A stretch of 64,000 bases of DNA from Cyanobium sp. CH-040 (GTDB taxonomy: Bacteria; Cyanobacteriota; Cyanobacteriia; PCC-6307; Cyanobiaceae), in NCBI RefSeq assembly GCF_024346135.1, contig NZ_JAGQCJ010000011.1:45810-109809 (forward strand), given 5' to 3'. Of the stretch, positions 55,695-64,000 are shown one piece after another. Under the pieces are notes generated by a model that ran no database searches, was not told the origin of the DNA, and saw only the letters and a program-made list of their open reading frames with translations. A program made the position numbers and the translations under genes. Each line of letters begins with the position of its first letter. Position 1 is the first letter of the stretch.

Positions 55695-56840
55695 ATGGCG
55701 GACCTGCTCTCCAGCCGCGCCCTGCGTCGCGGTCTTCCCTGGGTGCTGATCGTGCTGCTGGCGCTGCTGCTGCCGGCCGTGCTGCCACCCTTCCGGCTGA
55801 ATCTGCTCGGTCGTTTTCTCTCCCTGGGCATCGTCGCCCTCGGGGTGGATCTGATCTGGGGCTTCACCGGCATGCTCAGCCTCGGACAGGGCATCTTCTT
55901 CGCCCTGGGCGGCTATGCCCTGGGCATGTACCTCTCCCTCAATTCGCTGGAGCCGGGCCAGCTGCCCGAGTTCTTCTCCCTCTACGGGGTGCAGAGCCTG
56001 CCCGCCTTCTGGCAGCCCTTCGCGTCGCCGCTGTTCACCCTCCTCGCCCTGTGGGTGATCCCGGCGCTGGTGGCCGGCGTGCTCGGCTATCTGGTGTTCC
56101 GCAACCGCATCAAGGGGGTCTACTTCTCGATCCTCACCCAGGCGGCCCTGCTGGTGTTCTTCAACTTCTTCAATGGCCAGCAGAAGCTGATCAACGGCAC
56201 CAACGGCCTCAAGACCGACACCGCCCGGATCTTCGGCGCGCTGGTGGGCAGTGACGCCATGCAGCGCAATCTGTTCTGGCTCACCGTGGTGCTGGCGGTG
56301 GGCGCCTTTCTGCTCTGCCGCTGGCTCACCAGCGGCCGCTTCGGCGATGCCCTGATCGCCATCCGCGACGACGAGCCGCGCATGCGCTTCACGGGTTACA
56401 ACCCCACCGCCTATAAGACCCTTGTGTTCGCCGTCGCCGGTGCCCTGGCGGGCATCAGCGGGGCGCTCTACACGGTGCAGTCGGGCATCGTCTCGCCGCA
56501 GTTCATGGCGGTGCCGTTCTCGATCGAGATGGTGATCTGGGTGGCGGTGGGGGGTCGCGGCACCCTGATCGGCGCCCTGCTGGGTGCGGTGCTGATCAAC
56601 TACGCCAAGAGCCTGGTGAGCGAGGCGCTGCCGGAAACCTGGCTGTTCATCCAGGGGGGCCTCTTCCTGCTGGTGGTCACCGCCCTGCCCGATGGGCTGG
56701 TGGGCTGGTGGCGCAGCGGCGGCCCGGGCCACATCCAGGCGATGGTGGGCTGGCCGCCGCTGGCGGCCACCTATCCGGAGCTCGATCTCGACCCGGCCGT
56801 GCAGGCCGAGAAAGCCGAACTGGAAGGAGGTGCGCGATGA
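55695..56840 (+). CDS. urtC: Urea ABC transporter permease UrtC
   Basis: 381 residues, LivM-like permease. WGFTGMLSLGQGIFFALGGYALGMYL and IRDDEPRMRFTGYNPTAYK are characteristic. Three bases separate it from urtB, and its stop overlaps the urtD start (ATGA). Confidence 0.94.
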   Translation: MADLLSSRALRRGLPWVLIVLLALLLPAVLPPFRLNLLGRFLSLGIVALGVDLIWGFTGMLSLGQGIFFALGGYALGMYLSLNSLEPGQLPEFFSLYGVQSLPAFWQPFASPLFTLLALWVIPALVAGVLGYLVFRNRIKGVYFSILTQAALLVFFNFFNGQQKLINGTNGLKTDTARIFGALVGSDAMQRNLFWLTVVLAVGAFLLCRWLTSGRFGDALIAIRDDEPRMRFTGYNPTAYKTLVFAVAGALAGISGALYTVQSGIVSPQFMAVPFSIEMVIWVAVGGRGTLIGALLGAVLINYAKSLVSEALPETWLFIQGGLFLLVVTALPDGLVGWWRSGGPGHIQAMVGWPPLAATYPELDLDPAVQAEKAELEGGAR

Positions 56841-57631
56841 GCCCGCAGGCAACCGTCCCGGCGGCCGGTTCCCCGGAGCCGCCCCTGCTGGAGCTGCGCG
56901 GGGTGAGCGTGAGCTTCGATGGCTTCTGGGCCCTCAACGACCTCAACCTGCGCCTGGCACCCGGTGAGCTGCGGGCCGTGATCGGCCCCAACGGCGCCGG
57001 CAAGACCACCTTCCTCGATGTGATCACCGGCAAGCTGCGGCCCACCAAGGGGGAGGTGCTGTTCCGGGGCAGCTCCCTGGTGGGCACGGCCGAGCACCGC
57101 ATCGCCCGGCTGGGCATCGGCCGCAAGTTCCAGACCCCGCGCGTGTATCAGAACCTCACCCCGCGCCGCAATCTGGAGCTGGCGGTGAGCCGGCGTTCCT
57201 CCCCCTTCGACCTCCTGTTCGGCCGCCTCGATGCCACCGCCCGCGACCGGGTGCAGCACCTGCTCGGCGTGGTCGGTCTCGAACCCCATGCCAACCACCG
57301 CGCCGGTGGCTTGTCCCACGGTCAGAAGCAGTGGCTGGAGATCGCCATGCTGGTGGCCCAGGATCCCCAGCTGCTGCTGGTGGACGAGCCGGTGGCGGGC
57401 CTCACCGACGAGGAGACCGAGCGCACCGCCGACCTGCTCAAGCAGCTGGCCGGCGAGCACACGGTGCTGGTGATCGAGCACGACATGGAGTTCATCCGCG
57501 ATCTGCAGGCGCCGGTCACGGTGCTGCACGAGGGCCACGTGCTCTGCGAAGGCTCCATGGATCAGGTGCAGGTGGATCCGCGGGTGATCGAGGTGTATCT
57601 CGGCAGCGAGACAGAGGGGGAATTCCGATGA
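56837..57631 (+). CDS. urtD: Urea ABC transporter ATPase UrtD
   Basis: 264 residues. Walker A IGPNGAGKTTFLD, signature LSHGQKQWLEIAMLV, Walker B LLLVDEPVAGLTD and the switch IEHDMEFI fit the LivG-like UrtD. ATG 56837 lies in the urtC stop. Confidence 0.95.
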   Translation: MSPQATVPAAGSPEPPLLELRGVSVSFDGFWALNDLNLRLAPGELRAVIGPNGAGKTTFLDVITGKLRPTKGEVLFRGSSLVGTAEHRIARLGIGRKFQTPRVYQNLTPRRNLELAVSRRSSPFDLLFGRLDATARDRVQHLLGVVGLEPHANHRAGGLSHGQKQWLEIAMLVAQDPQLLLVDEPVAGLTDEETERTADLLKQLAGEHTVLVIEHDMEFIRDLQAPVTVLHEGHVLCEGSMDQVQVDPRVIEVYLGSETEGEFR

Positions 57632-57675
57632 GCGCTCCGATCAGCGTTTCGACCAACGACCACAGGAGAGATCCC

Positions 57676-58398
57676 ATGGGGGCGCCGATGGCGGCCACGC
57701 TCCAGATCCAGGGGCTGAATGTCTATTACGGCGAGAGTCACATCCTGCGCGACGTCGATCTGAGCGTGCAGCCGGGCCAGATGGTGTGCCTGATCGGCCG
57801 CAACGGCGTGGGCAAGACCACGCTGCTCAAGACCGTGATCGGCCTGCTGCGCCAGCGCAGCGGCGTGGTGGAACTGCTGGACCGGGACGTGTCGGCCCTG
57901 CCGCCCCATGCCCGCGCCCGCGGCGGCATCGGCTACGTGCCCCAGGGCCGGGAGATCATCCCCCAGCTCACGGTGCGCGAGAATCTGCTGCTGGGGATGG
58001 AGGCTCTCCCCGGCGGACTGGGGAAGAACCGCCGGATCGATCCCCTGGTGTTCGAGCTGTTTCCGGTGCTGGAGAAGTTCCTCGGCCGCCGCGGCGGCGA
58101 CCTCTCCGGCGGCCAGCAGCAGCAGCTGGCCATCGCCCGCGCCCTGCTGGGCAAACCCAAGCTGCTGTTGCTCGACGAACCCACCGAAGGCATCCAGCCC
58201 TCGGTGGTGCTCGACATCGAGCGGGCCGTGCGCCGCATCATCGAGACCACCGGCATCTCCGTGCTGCTGGTGGAGCAGCACCTGCACTTCGTGCGCCAGG
58301 CCGACTGGTACTACGCGATGCAGAAGGGCGGGGTGGTGTCCAGCGGCCCCACCAGCGAGCTCAGCAAGGACGTGGTGGACCGCTTCCTGAGCGTGTGA
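57676..58398 (+). CDS. urtE: Urea ABC transporter ATPase UrtE
   Basis: 240 residues. LNVYYGESHILRDVDLSV, Walker A IGRNGVGKTTLLK, LSGGQQQQLAIARAL, LLLDEPTEGIQPSVV fit LivF-like UrtE. ATG 57676 has a clear AGGAGA ribosome site seven bases upstream; an in-frame ATG at 57628 overlapping the urtD stop is the alternative. Confidence 0.94.
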   Translation: MGAPMAATLQIQGLNVYYGESHILRDVDLSVQPGQMVCLIGRNGVGKTTLLKTVIGLLRQRSGVVELLDRDVSALPPHARARGGIGYVPQGREIIPQLTVRENLLLGMEALPGGLGKNRRIDPLVFELFPVLEKFLGRRGGDLSGGQQQQLAIARALLGKPKLLLLDEPTEGIQPSVVLDIERAVRRIIETTGISVLLVEQHLHFVRQADWYYAMQKGGVVSSGPTSELSKDVVDRFLSV

Positions 58399-58401
58399 GC
58401 G

Positions 58402-58421
58402 GCGCCGGCCCGGGGCCGGGC
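58402..58421. terminator. GC hairpin between convergent urtE and pabC-like gene
   Basis: CCGGCC and GGCCGG around a short loop within GCGCCGGCCCGGGGCCGGGC, directly between two convergent stop codons. There is no T-run, so this is only a possible bidirectional terminator. Confidence 0.3.
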
Positions 58422-58422
58422 G

Positions 58423-59331
58423 TCAGCCCTCCAGCAGCCAACGCCAGAGGTGCTCCGCCGCCTCTGCCAGGCTGAGTCCCAGCCCGGCCGGGCTCCCATC
58501 CTCCTTGGACTCCCCAGCTGGAAGCCAGTCCTCCACCCAGGTCAGGGGATTCCCCGCCAGGTGGCTGATCGGCCGGCAGCCCAGGCTGTTGAGCAGCAGC
58601 CCCCCGCCGCTGGCCGCCAGATCCGCCTCCCCGATCTCGGCCTCGCGGACCAGCCCCAGCGCCAGGGCCCGGGCCCGCATCACCCCCGGCAGGCAGCCAC
58701 TGCTCAGGGGCGGCGTGCACCAGCCGCCGCCGGTATGCACCAGCAGGTTGGCGCTGGTGGCGCAGCACAGCCCGCCGGCGGAACTGCGCAGCAGGGCGTC
58801 GTCGGCGCCGGCGGCGGCTGCCTGGCGGCGGGCCTGGACGGCGCTGCCGTAGCTGAAGGTCTTGGCGCGGCTGAGCAGGCTGGTGGCGCTGCGGGTTTCC
58901 GTGGGGCTCACGATCACCCGCACCGGCGCGAAGCAGGGACTGGTGGCGCTGAGCTGCAGCCAGAAGCGGTGCCGGCAGCCGGCGCGGATGGCGATCCCCC
59001 GGGCTCCGGCGGCGGCCGGGGTGCCGCGGCTCCAGTTCAGGCGCAGGGCGCCGGTGCTGATGGCGCTGCGGCGGATCGCCTCCGCGATCAGGGCTTCCAC
59101 CTGAGCCAGCGGCGGTGGCGGCTCCATCCCCAGCAGGGCGGCACCCTCCGTCCAGCGCCGCAGGTGCTCGGCCAGCAGCCTGGGGCGGCCATCGAGCACC
59201 AGCACGGTCTCGAAGATGCCGTCGGCCAGCAGCAGGCCCCGGTCGGCCAGGGGCAGGCCCAGCTCGCCGGGCCGGCCCCAGCGGCCCGTGGGGGCGGGCG
59301 CGTCGATCCAGGCGATGTCCGGGTCTGCCAT
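58423..59331 (-). CDS. pabC: Class IV aminotransferase, probable aminodeoxychorismate lyase
   Basis: 302 residues, fold-type IV PLP enzyme. LADGIFETVLVLDGRPRLLAEHLRRW, the PLP Lys in RAKTFSYGS, DDALLRSSAGGLCCATSANLLV and CLPGVMRARAL match the family. With pabB in the same operon the likely reaction is aminodeoxychorismate to p-aminobenzoate for folate. A D-amino-acid or branched-chain role cannot be excluded by sequence alone. Confidence 0.82.
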   Translation of the reverse strand: MADPDIAWIDAPAPTGRWGRPGELGLPLADRGLLLADGIFETVLVLDGRPRLLAEHLRRWTEGAALLGMEPPPPLAQVEALIAEAIRRSAISTGALRLNWSRGTPAAAGARGIAIRAGCRHRFWLQLSATSPCFAPVRVIVSPTETRSATSLLSRAKTFSYGSAVQARRQAAAAGADDALLRSSAGGLCCATSANLLVHTGGGWCTPPLSSGCLPGVMRARALALGLVREAEIGEADLAASGGGLLLNSLGCRPISHLAGNPLTWVEDWLPAGESKEDGSPAGLGLSLAEAAEHLWRWLLEG

Positions 59332-59362
59332 GGAGGCTGTGGTGAGCCCCCAGCCTGCCGGT

Positions 59363-61714
59363 TCAGACGCTCAGGAAGGACTCGGCGTCAAGTCCGTCCC
59401 CCGGCTGCACGCCCTCGAGCAGGGCCAGCAGCCGGCCCCGCTGCCGCACCTCGGTGCCTGTCGCCGTTCCCACCAGCGAGAGCGAGGCGAAGGAGAGACC
59501 GCCGTCGAGCAGCAGCAGATCCTTGCCGACGGTGAAATCGGTGATCGTGTCGCCACCACCCTTGCCGCTGAGCAGGAACCGGTCGCGCCCACCACCACCG
59601 GTGAGCCGGTCGCGGCCGATGCCGCCGTCGATCAGGTCGTCACCCTCGCGGCCGTCGATCGTGTCGTTGCCGGCACCTCCGCGGATCACGTCGTCGCCTG
59701 CGGTGCCGACGAGTGCATCGCGGTTGCCGCCGCGACCGAGGCTGCCGCTGATCTGGTCCCCAGCCAGCACCGAGTCGCTGCGCAGCCCCAGGTTCTGGAT
59801 GCGGCCATCGAGGCCGGCCGCGGTGTCGGCCTGGGTGTAGGCCTGATCAGGGGTGCCATGCACGCTCTGCAGGAAGGTCTTGAGGGCCTGCTGCTCACCG
59901 AGGGCGTTGGCGGGCACCACACCGGCTTCGGTGAAGTTGCTGGATTCATCGATGGCGGCGCTGAGGCTGCCGTCATCGAGCAGGAAGCGGAAGTTGTCGC
60001 CGTTGGCCTTGATCGGATAGCCGTCGCCACCGTTCGCCAGGAAGTTGAGGATCACGGCGCTGAAGCTCTCCGGCGCCTGGTCGCTCACCTGGCCGTTCTC
60101 GATCAGCCGGGCGATCGGGCTGCCGTCGCCGTCGATGGCCACCACACTGCGCACCCGATCCCCGGCGGCGCGGCTGGGGTCGTAGGAGAAGCGGATCCCG
60201 CCGATCTGGGGAAAGCGCCCCTGGCCACCGAGCACCCCCACACCGTGCTCGAGGATGGCCTTGAGGCCTGCGGCCGTGGTGTCGAACACCATCAGGCGGT
60301 TGTTGAAGCGCAGCGAGTTCTCGATGTCCAGGGTGGACACCGCCCCCTGAGGTTTGGACGCGTCAGGGTTGGCGAGGGTGGGCTCCTTCTCGCCGGTGAT
60401 CACGTCGATGGAGCCGATCTGGCTGCGGATGCCGCCGCCGTTCTTGAGCGAGGCCAGCACCATGCCGCCGCCCAGGGCTGAGCTGGCGGCGCTGAGGTTG
60501 GCGTCGGCCGTGAGGTTGCCGAGATTGGTCTCCTGGTTGCGCACCTGATTGCGCTCACCTTCGAGATACACCTCAGTGAAGCCCCACAGCTCTCCGTCCT
60601 TGGCGTTGATCACTCCCTGGACTGCGTCGGTGATTTCCTTCACCGCGGCGCCCTTCGTGCCGGCGGCAAAGGCGGTGCTGGCCAGTTCAGATTCCGAGAC
60701 GCCCCAGGCTGCAGCAACATTCGCCGCGGTGGCGGCGATGGCGCCATTGATGGTGGGATCGAGGCTGCTGGGGATGATGTTGCCGTCGGCATCGAAATCC
60801 ACCACCAGCCGGCCCAGGTAGGTGAATTCGTTGTCGGTGTTCACCAGCAGGGTGGTGCCGCCGTCGGCTCCGGTGAGCACCTGCGGGTAGGTGCCGGCGA
60901 AGTCGGCGGCATGGCCGGGAAAGGCCACGGGCACATCGTTGGCATCACCCAGGCGGGTGTTGGAGCCTGCCGCCAGGATGATGTCGACACCCTTCAGCAG
61001 GCCCGCCAGCTCGGTTTCCAGCTCGATCTGCTGCAGGTGGGCCATCAGCACGATCTTGTTGACGCCCTGGCTGATCAGGTCGTCGATCACCGGCTGCAGC
61101 TGGGCGGCCAGCAGGGCCATGTCGTTGGTCTTGCTGCCGTCGCCGGCGAAGCCCTTCACCTCCACCCCGCCGGTGGAAGAGATGGCTTCGACAATCTGGG
61201 TGGTGGCGCCCACCAGGCCGATCGGCTCACCGCCTTCGGTGATGACTGCGGACGGTACGAGACGGGATTTGAGGCTGGACGCCTCCTCGAGTCCCCCCAC
61301 GCCGACGGTCTGGGTGAAGCGACCGGCCAGGGCAGGGTCGGCGGAGAAATCGAGGTTGGCGCTCAGATAGGGGAAGGCGGCATCGGTGAGGGCATCGGCG
61401 AAGGCGTTGGTGCCCAGGTCGAACTCGTGGTTGCCAACGGTGGAGGCCTCAACGCCGATGCGGTTGTGGATCTCGATGTCGCTCGCCCCGGGGTTGTCGC
61501 CTTTCTTGACGAGGTCAACAACGCTCGGATCAGTGCCGGCCGCCAGGAACGGCCCGGGTAGAAAATTGTCGCCCCCGGCCAGGATCAGGGTGTTGGTGTA
61601 CTGATCGTCGTAGGCATCCACCAGCGCCGCCAGGTTGGGTGCGGTGGTGGAGGCGAGCAGACCCGCCTCCGCGTCAGCGAAGTGGAGCAGCTGGAGAGTG
61701 AAGCTGGCGGCCAT
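59363..61714 (-). CDS. 5'-nucleotidase-type metallophosphoesterase with RTX repeats
   Basis: 783 residues. The N-terminal metallophosphoesterase domain has LQLLHFADAEAG, LILAGGDNFLPGP, STVGNHEFDLG and KIVLMAHLQQIELE; a 5'-nucleotidase C-terminal domain follows (ETNLGNLTADANLSA, LASLKNGGGIRS, DIENSLRFNN, GGIRFSYDPSRA, NFLANGGDGY). The last about 100 residues carry RTX calcium repeats (VGTAGDDVIRGGAGNDTIDG, GDDLIDGGIGRDRLTGGGG). No signal peptide is visible; such proteins use type I secretion with a C-terminal signal. It may release phosphate from external nucleotides. It sits between pabB and pabC. Confidence 0.9.
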   Translation of the reverse strand: MAASFTLQLLHFADAEAGLLASTTAPNLAALVDAYDDQYTNTLILAGGDNFLPGPFLAAGTDPSVVDLVKKGDNPGASDIEIHNRIGVEASTVGNHEFDLGTNAFADALTDAAFPYLSANLDFSADPALAGRFTQTVGVGGLEEASSLKSRLVPSAVITEGGEPIGLVGATTQIVEAISSTGGVEVKGFAGDGSKTNDMALLAAQLQPVIDDLISQGVNKIVLMAHLQQIELETELAGLLKGVDIILAAGSNTRLGDANDVPVAFPGHAADFAGTYPQVLTGADGGTTLLVNTDNEFTYLGRLVVDFDADGNIIPSSLDPTINGAIAATAANVAAAWGVSESELASTAFAAGTKGAAVKEITDAVQGVINAKDGELWGFTEVYLEGERNQVRNQETNLGNLTADANLSAASSALGGGMVLASLKNGGGIRSQIGSIDVITGEKEPTLANPDASKPQGAVSTLDIENSLRFNNRLMVFDTTAAGLKAILEHGVGVLGGQGRFPQIGGIRFSYDPSRAAGDRVRSVVAIDGDGSPIARLIENGQVSDQAPESFSAVILNFLANGGDGYPIKANGDNFRFLLDDGSLSAAIDESSNFTEAGVVPANALGEQQALKTFLQSVHGTPDQAYTQADTAAGLDGRIQNLGLRSDSVLAGDQISGSLGRGGNRDALVGTAGDDVIRGGAGNDTIDGREGDDLIDGGIGRDRLTGGGGRDRFLLSGKGGGDTITDFTVGKDLLLLDGGLSFASLSLVGTATGTEVRQRGRLLALLEGVQPGDGLDAESFLSV

Positions 61715-61800
61715 GGCGACGGGTGGAGCCGTTCGGCCCCAGCCTGCGGGCAGCGGCCCGAACAGGCGGTAGTCCCCTTTCACCGAGCCGGTGTTGGCCG

Positions 61801-63132
61801 CTACGCCAGCGCCGCCAGCAGGGGCTGGAGCTTCCAGTCCAGCTCCTCGGCCTCGGCCTGGGGATCGGAATCGGCCACGATGCCGCAGCCGGCGTGGGCG
61901 CGCAGGCGCCGGCCCGCCACGAACAGCGAGCGGATCAGGATGCTGCTGTCGAAGCCGCCGGCGCCATCCAGCCGGAACAGGGAGCCGCAGTAGGGGCCGC
62001 GGGGCACCGGCTCCAGTTCGCCCAGCCGCTGGCAGGCGCGGATCTTGGGGGCGCCGGTGATCGAGCCCCCGGGCCAGCAGGCCCGCAGCAGGTCGGCCGC
62101 TCCGAGGCCTTCCCGCAGCCGGCCCCGCACCACCGAGGTGAGGTGATGCACCTGCCGGTAGCTCTCCAGCCCCACCAGCTGGGGCACCTCCACCGAACCG
62201 GGCCGGCACACCCGGCCCAGGTCGTTGCGCAGCAGGTCGACGATCATCACGTTCTCGGCCCGGTCCTTCACGCTGGTGACCAGCGCGGCGGCCGCATCGG
62301 CATCGGCCGTGGCATCGGCGTGGCGGGGGCGGGTGCCTTTGATCGGTCGGGTTTCCACCTCGCCCCGGGCGTTGAGCTGCAGGAAGCGCTCCGGTGAGGC
62401 CGAGAGCACCGCCTCCCCCGGGGCCGCCGCGCCGCCGATGGCCAGGCCGGCGAACGGGGCCGGGCAGTGGCGCCGCAGGCGCCCGTAGAGCGCCAGCAGC
62501 GCCGCGGCACTGGGCGGCTCGGCCAGCTCCTGCTCGCAGCAGGCGGTGAGGTTGGCCTGGAACAGATCACCGCTGGCGATGCGCTCGCGCAGGGCGGCCA
62601 CGCCGGCGGCGAAAGCGGCGCGGGGGGTGTGCCAGTGCCAGTGCTCCAGGGGCAGCCGGGGCGGGGCGGTGGCCCCCGGGCTGGCATCACGGGCGGCGCG
62701 CTCCAGCCGGCGGGCCAGGGCCTCCAGCCGGCTGGGATCGTGCCCCTCCAGCCACTGCTGCCGCTGCCGGTGGTCGATCACCAGCAGGGGATCGGCCTGG
62801 ATCGCCCAGAGCACGGCCATCTCCGGCCGCTGCCAGTGGGGGGCGGGCTCCAGCCAGGCGCCGGCCTCGTAGGCCAGCCAGCCCAGCCAGGGCCCGCCGC
62901 TGGCCTCCAGCTCGGCCAGGGCGGCGAAGGGATCTTCGGCGCCGGCCTCGCCGGGCAGACCGCGGCACACCCGTTCCGCCAGCGGCTCGAGGGCCAGCAG
63001 GCTGCGCCCGCCCAGGGCCGAACCGTCCCCGTCCAGCCACACCAGCCCCGGCCGCTCCAGGCCGGGCAGCAGCCGCTGCAGCAGCGCCTCCGGCTCGCAC
63101 CAGGGCAGCGGCCGGCGCAGCGGTGCGCTCAT
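61801..63132 (-). CDS. pabB: Aminodeoxychorismate synthase component I PabB
   Basis: 443 residues. [58 protein letters not shown] and [16 protein letters not shown] are chorismate-binding motifs; [11 protein letters not shown] with the Lys fits PabB rather than anthranilate synthase. It starts at ATG 63132, overlapping the queC stop by four bases. Confidence 0.92.
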   Translation of the reverse strand: MSAPLRRPLPWCEPEALLQRLLPGLERPGLVWLDGDGSALGGRSLLALEPLAERVCRGLPGEAGAEDPFAALAELEASGGPWLGWLAYEAGAWLEPAPHWQRPEMAVLWAIQADPLLVIDHRQRQQWLEGHDPSRLEALARRLERAARDASPGATAPPRLPLEHWHWHTPRAAFAAGVAALRERIASGDLFQANLTACCEQELAEPPSAAALLALYGRLRRHCPAPFAGLAIGGAAAPGEAVLSASPERFLQLNARGEVETRPIKGTRPRHADATADADAAAALVTSVKDRAENVMIVDLLRNDLGRVCRPGSVEVPQLVGLESYRQVHHLTSVVRGRLREGLGAADLLRACWPGGSITGAPKIRACQRLGELEPVPRGPYCGSLFRLDGAGGFDSSILIRSLFVAGRRLRAHAGCGIVADSDPQAEAEELDWKLQPLLAALA

Positions 63133-63830
63133 GGCACCGGGCTGCTGCCGCTGGCCAGATCCGGCCGGCCCGCTTCGATCAGGGCGGCATCGCGGATGCG
63201 GCAGCTGTCGCACACGCCGCAGGGCCGCTCACCGCCGCTGTAGCAGCTCCAGGTGGCGGCGATCGGCACCCCCAGCCGCAGCGCCTCCTGCACGATGCGC
63301 GTCTTGCTCCACTGCACCAGCGGCGCCCAGAGGCGGGCGCCCCGGCCTTCGCGGCCGGCTCTGCTGGCCAGATCGGCGAGCCGCTGGAAGGCGTCCAGGT
63401 AGTCGGGGCGGCAGTCGGGATAGCCGGAGTAGTCCACGGCGTTCACCCCCAGCACCAGCCGCTCGGCGCCGCGGGCCTCGGCCAGGCTGAGCCCCAGGGC
63501 GATGAACACGGTGTTGCGGCCGGGCACGTAGGTGCTGGGGATCACCCCCTCCTGCAGGCCAGCGCTGGGTACGGGCAGGGCGGCGTCGGTGAGCGAGGAG
63601 CCGCCCCAGGCGGCCAGGTTCACGGCGATGGTGTGGTGCTCGGCCAGACCCAGGGCCTCGGCCACGGCGGTGGCGGCCTGCAGTTCGCGGCGGTGGCGCT
63701 GGCCGTAGTCGAAGGAGAGGCCGATCACGCGCATGCCCTGCTCGCGGGCCAGGGCGGCGGCGGTGGCCGAATCCAGCCCGCCCGAGAGCAGGGCGACGGC
63801 GGTGGGGGGCGCGGTGGTGGCGGCTGCCAT
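63129..63830 (-). CDS. queC: 7-cyano-7-deazaguanine synthase QueC
   Basis: 233 residues. PP-loop [50 protein letters not shown] and the zinc-binding [15 protein letters not shown] near the end. It converts 7-carboxy-7-deazaguanine to preQ0 for queuosine. It starts five bases after queE. Confidence 0.96.
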   Translation of the reverse strand: MAAATTAPPTAVALLSGGLDSATAAALAREQGMRVIGLSFDYGQRHRRELQAATAVAEALGLAEHHTIAVNLAAWGGSSLTDAALPVPSAGLQEGVIPSTYVPGRNTVFIALGLSLAEARGAERLVLGVNAVDYSGYPDCRPDYLDAFQRLADLASRAGREGRGARLWAPLVQWSKTRIVQEALRLGVPIAATWSCYSGGERPCGVCDSCRIRDAALIEAGRPDLASGSSPVP

Positions 63831-63835
63831 GGCCC

Positions 63836-64000
63836 TCAGCGCACCCCCAGCCGCTTGTGGGTCTGCAGGCTGAGGCGCCAGGCTGGATTGGCCTTCACGT
63901 AGTCGATCGCCAGCCGGCGGCCCGCGTCGCTGTCCCAGCCCGGCTGCAGCAGCAGGGCGGGCCGGTTGCCGGCCGGGCAGCCCGCCCCCCAGGCCGCAGC
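63836..64000 (-). CDS. queE: 7-carboxy-7-deazaguanine synthase QueE, C-terminal part
   Basis: The last 54 residues are visible ([34 protein letters not shown]), ending in the THKxLGxR that closes QueE proteins. The radical SAM part lies beyond the window. It is next to queC, which uses its product. Confidence 0.85.
   Translation of the reverse strand, partial: AAAWGAGCPAGNRPALLLQPGWDSDAGRRLAIDYVKANPAWRLSLQTHKRLGVR

Noticed and set aside
54501..56852. A 783-codon open frame antisense to urtB-urtC.
   Set aside because: His/Gln/Arg-rich translation typical of antisense frames in GC-rich genes; the urt frames have clear family motifs.

Overview
The window reads as chromosomal DNA of a GC-rich unicellular cyanobacterium of the Synechococcus/Cyanobium type. 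The evidence is a ferredoxin-type nitrate reductase (NarB) with the cyanobacterial accessory protein NarM, a ferredoxin-type nitrite reductase (NirA), an NrtABCD-type nitrate importer, UrtABCDE urea import beside a complete urease set, promoter boxes resembling NtcA sites, CHASE2 adenylate cyclases, and scattered GCGATCGC (HIP1) octamers. Organism assignment is inference; no rRNA or tRNA gene was seen.

Left part (1-15975): the start of gatB, a partner-switch pair (anti-sigma kinase plus STAS antagonist), thiO, then a four-gene operon FecR - CHASE2/adenylate cyclase - CHASE2/adenylate cyclase - FecR. Next come ndk, speA, a DUF3307 membrane protein, a SIMPL protein, an MscS-like channel carrying a cyclic-nucleotide-binding domain, and a second FecR + CHASE2/adenylate cyclase module. 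Three cyclases and one probable cyclic-nucleotide-gated channel within 13.5 kb suggest a membrane-stress to cAMP to ion-channel circuit.

Middle (15976-24290): a 1.4-kb thymine-poor stretch without a credible gene, then a clearly AT-richer island. It carries an AGE-type sugar epimerase, STAS, GlgX debranching enzyme, STAS and an RsbW-like kinase. From memory this follows the order of the Synechocystis icfG (carbon/glucose control) cluster, but the PP2C phosphatase IcfG itself is missing. The island ends in debris: a frameshifted ISAs1-type transposase lying inside remnants of an integron-type tyrosine recombinase on the other strand.

Right part (24315-58398): a nitrogen supercluster. It holds a YdeP-type molybdoenzyme, an MNT/HEPN pair, moaA, a DmeF-like cation exporter, mobA-narM divergent from narB, nrtABCD (the NrtC-position protein is only an ATPase domain), an anthranilate-phosphoribosyltransferase-like gene divergent from nirA, a CbiX/SirB-like chelatase and cobA (siroheme for NirA), a CsgG-like and a cupin gene, the transglutaminase/alpha-E/ATP-grasp trio, ureDABC divergent from ureEFG, and urtABCDE. 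Three 14-bp boxes of the form GT-N10-AC, alike in sequence, lie before urtA, between narM and narB, and before nrtA; the urtA one has the exact spacing expected for NtcA activation.

End (58423-64000): pabC-like lyase, an RTX-repeat 5'-nucleotidase placed between it and pabB, then queC and the end of queE, all on the minus strand.
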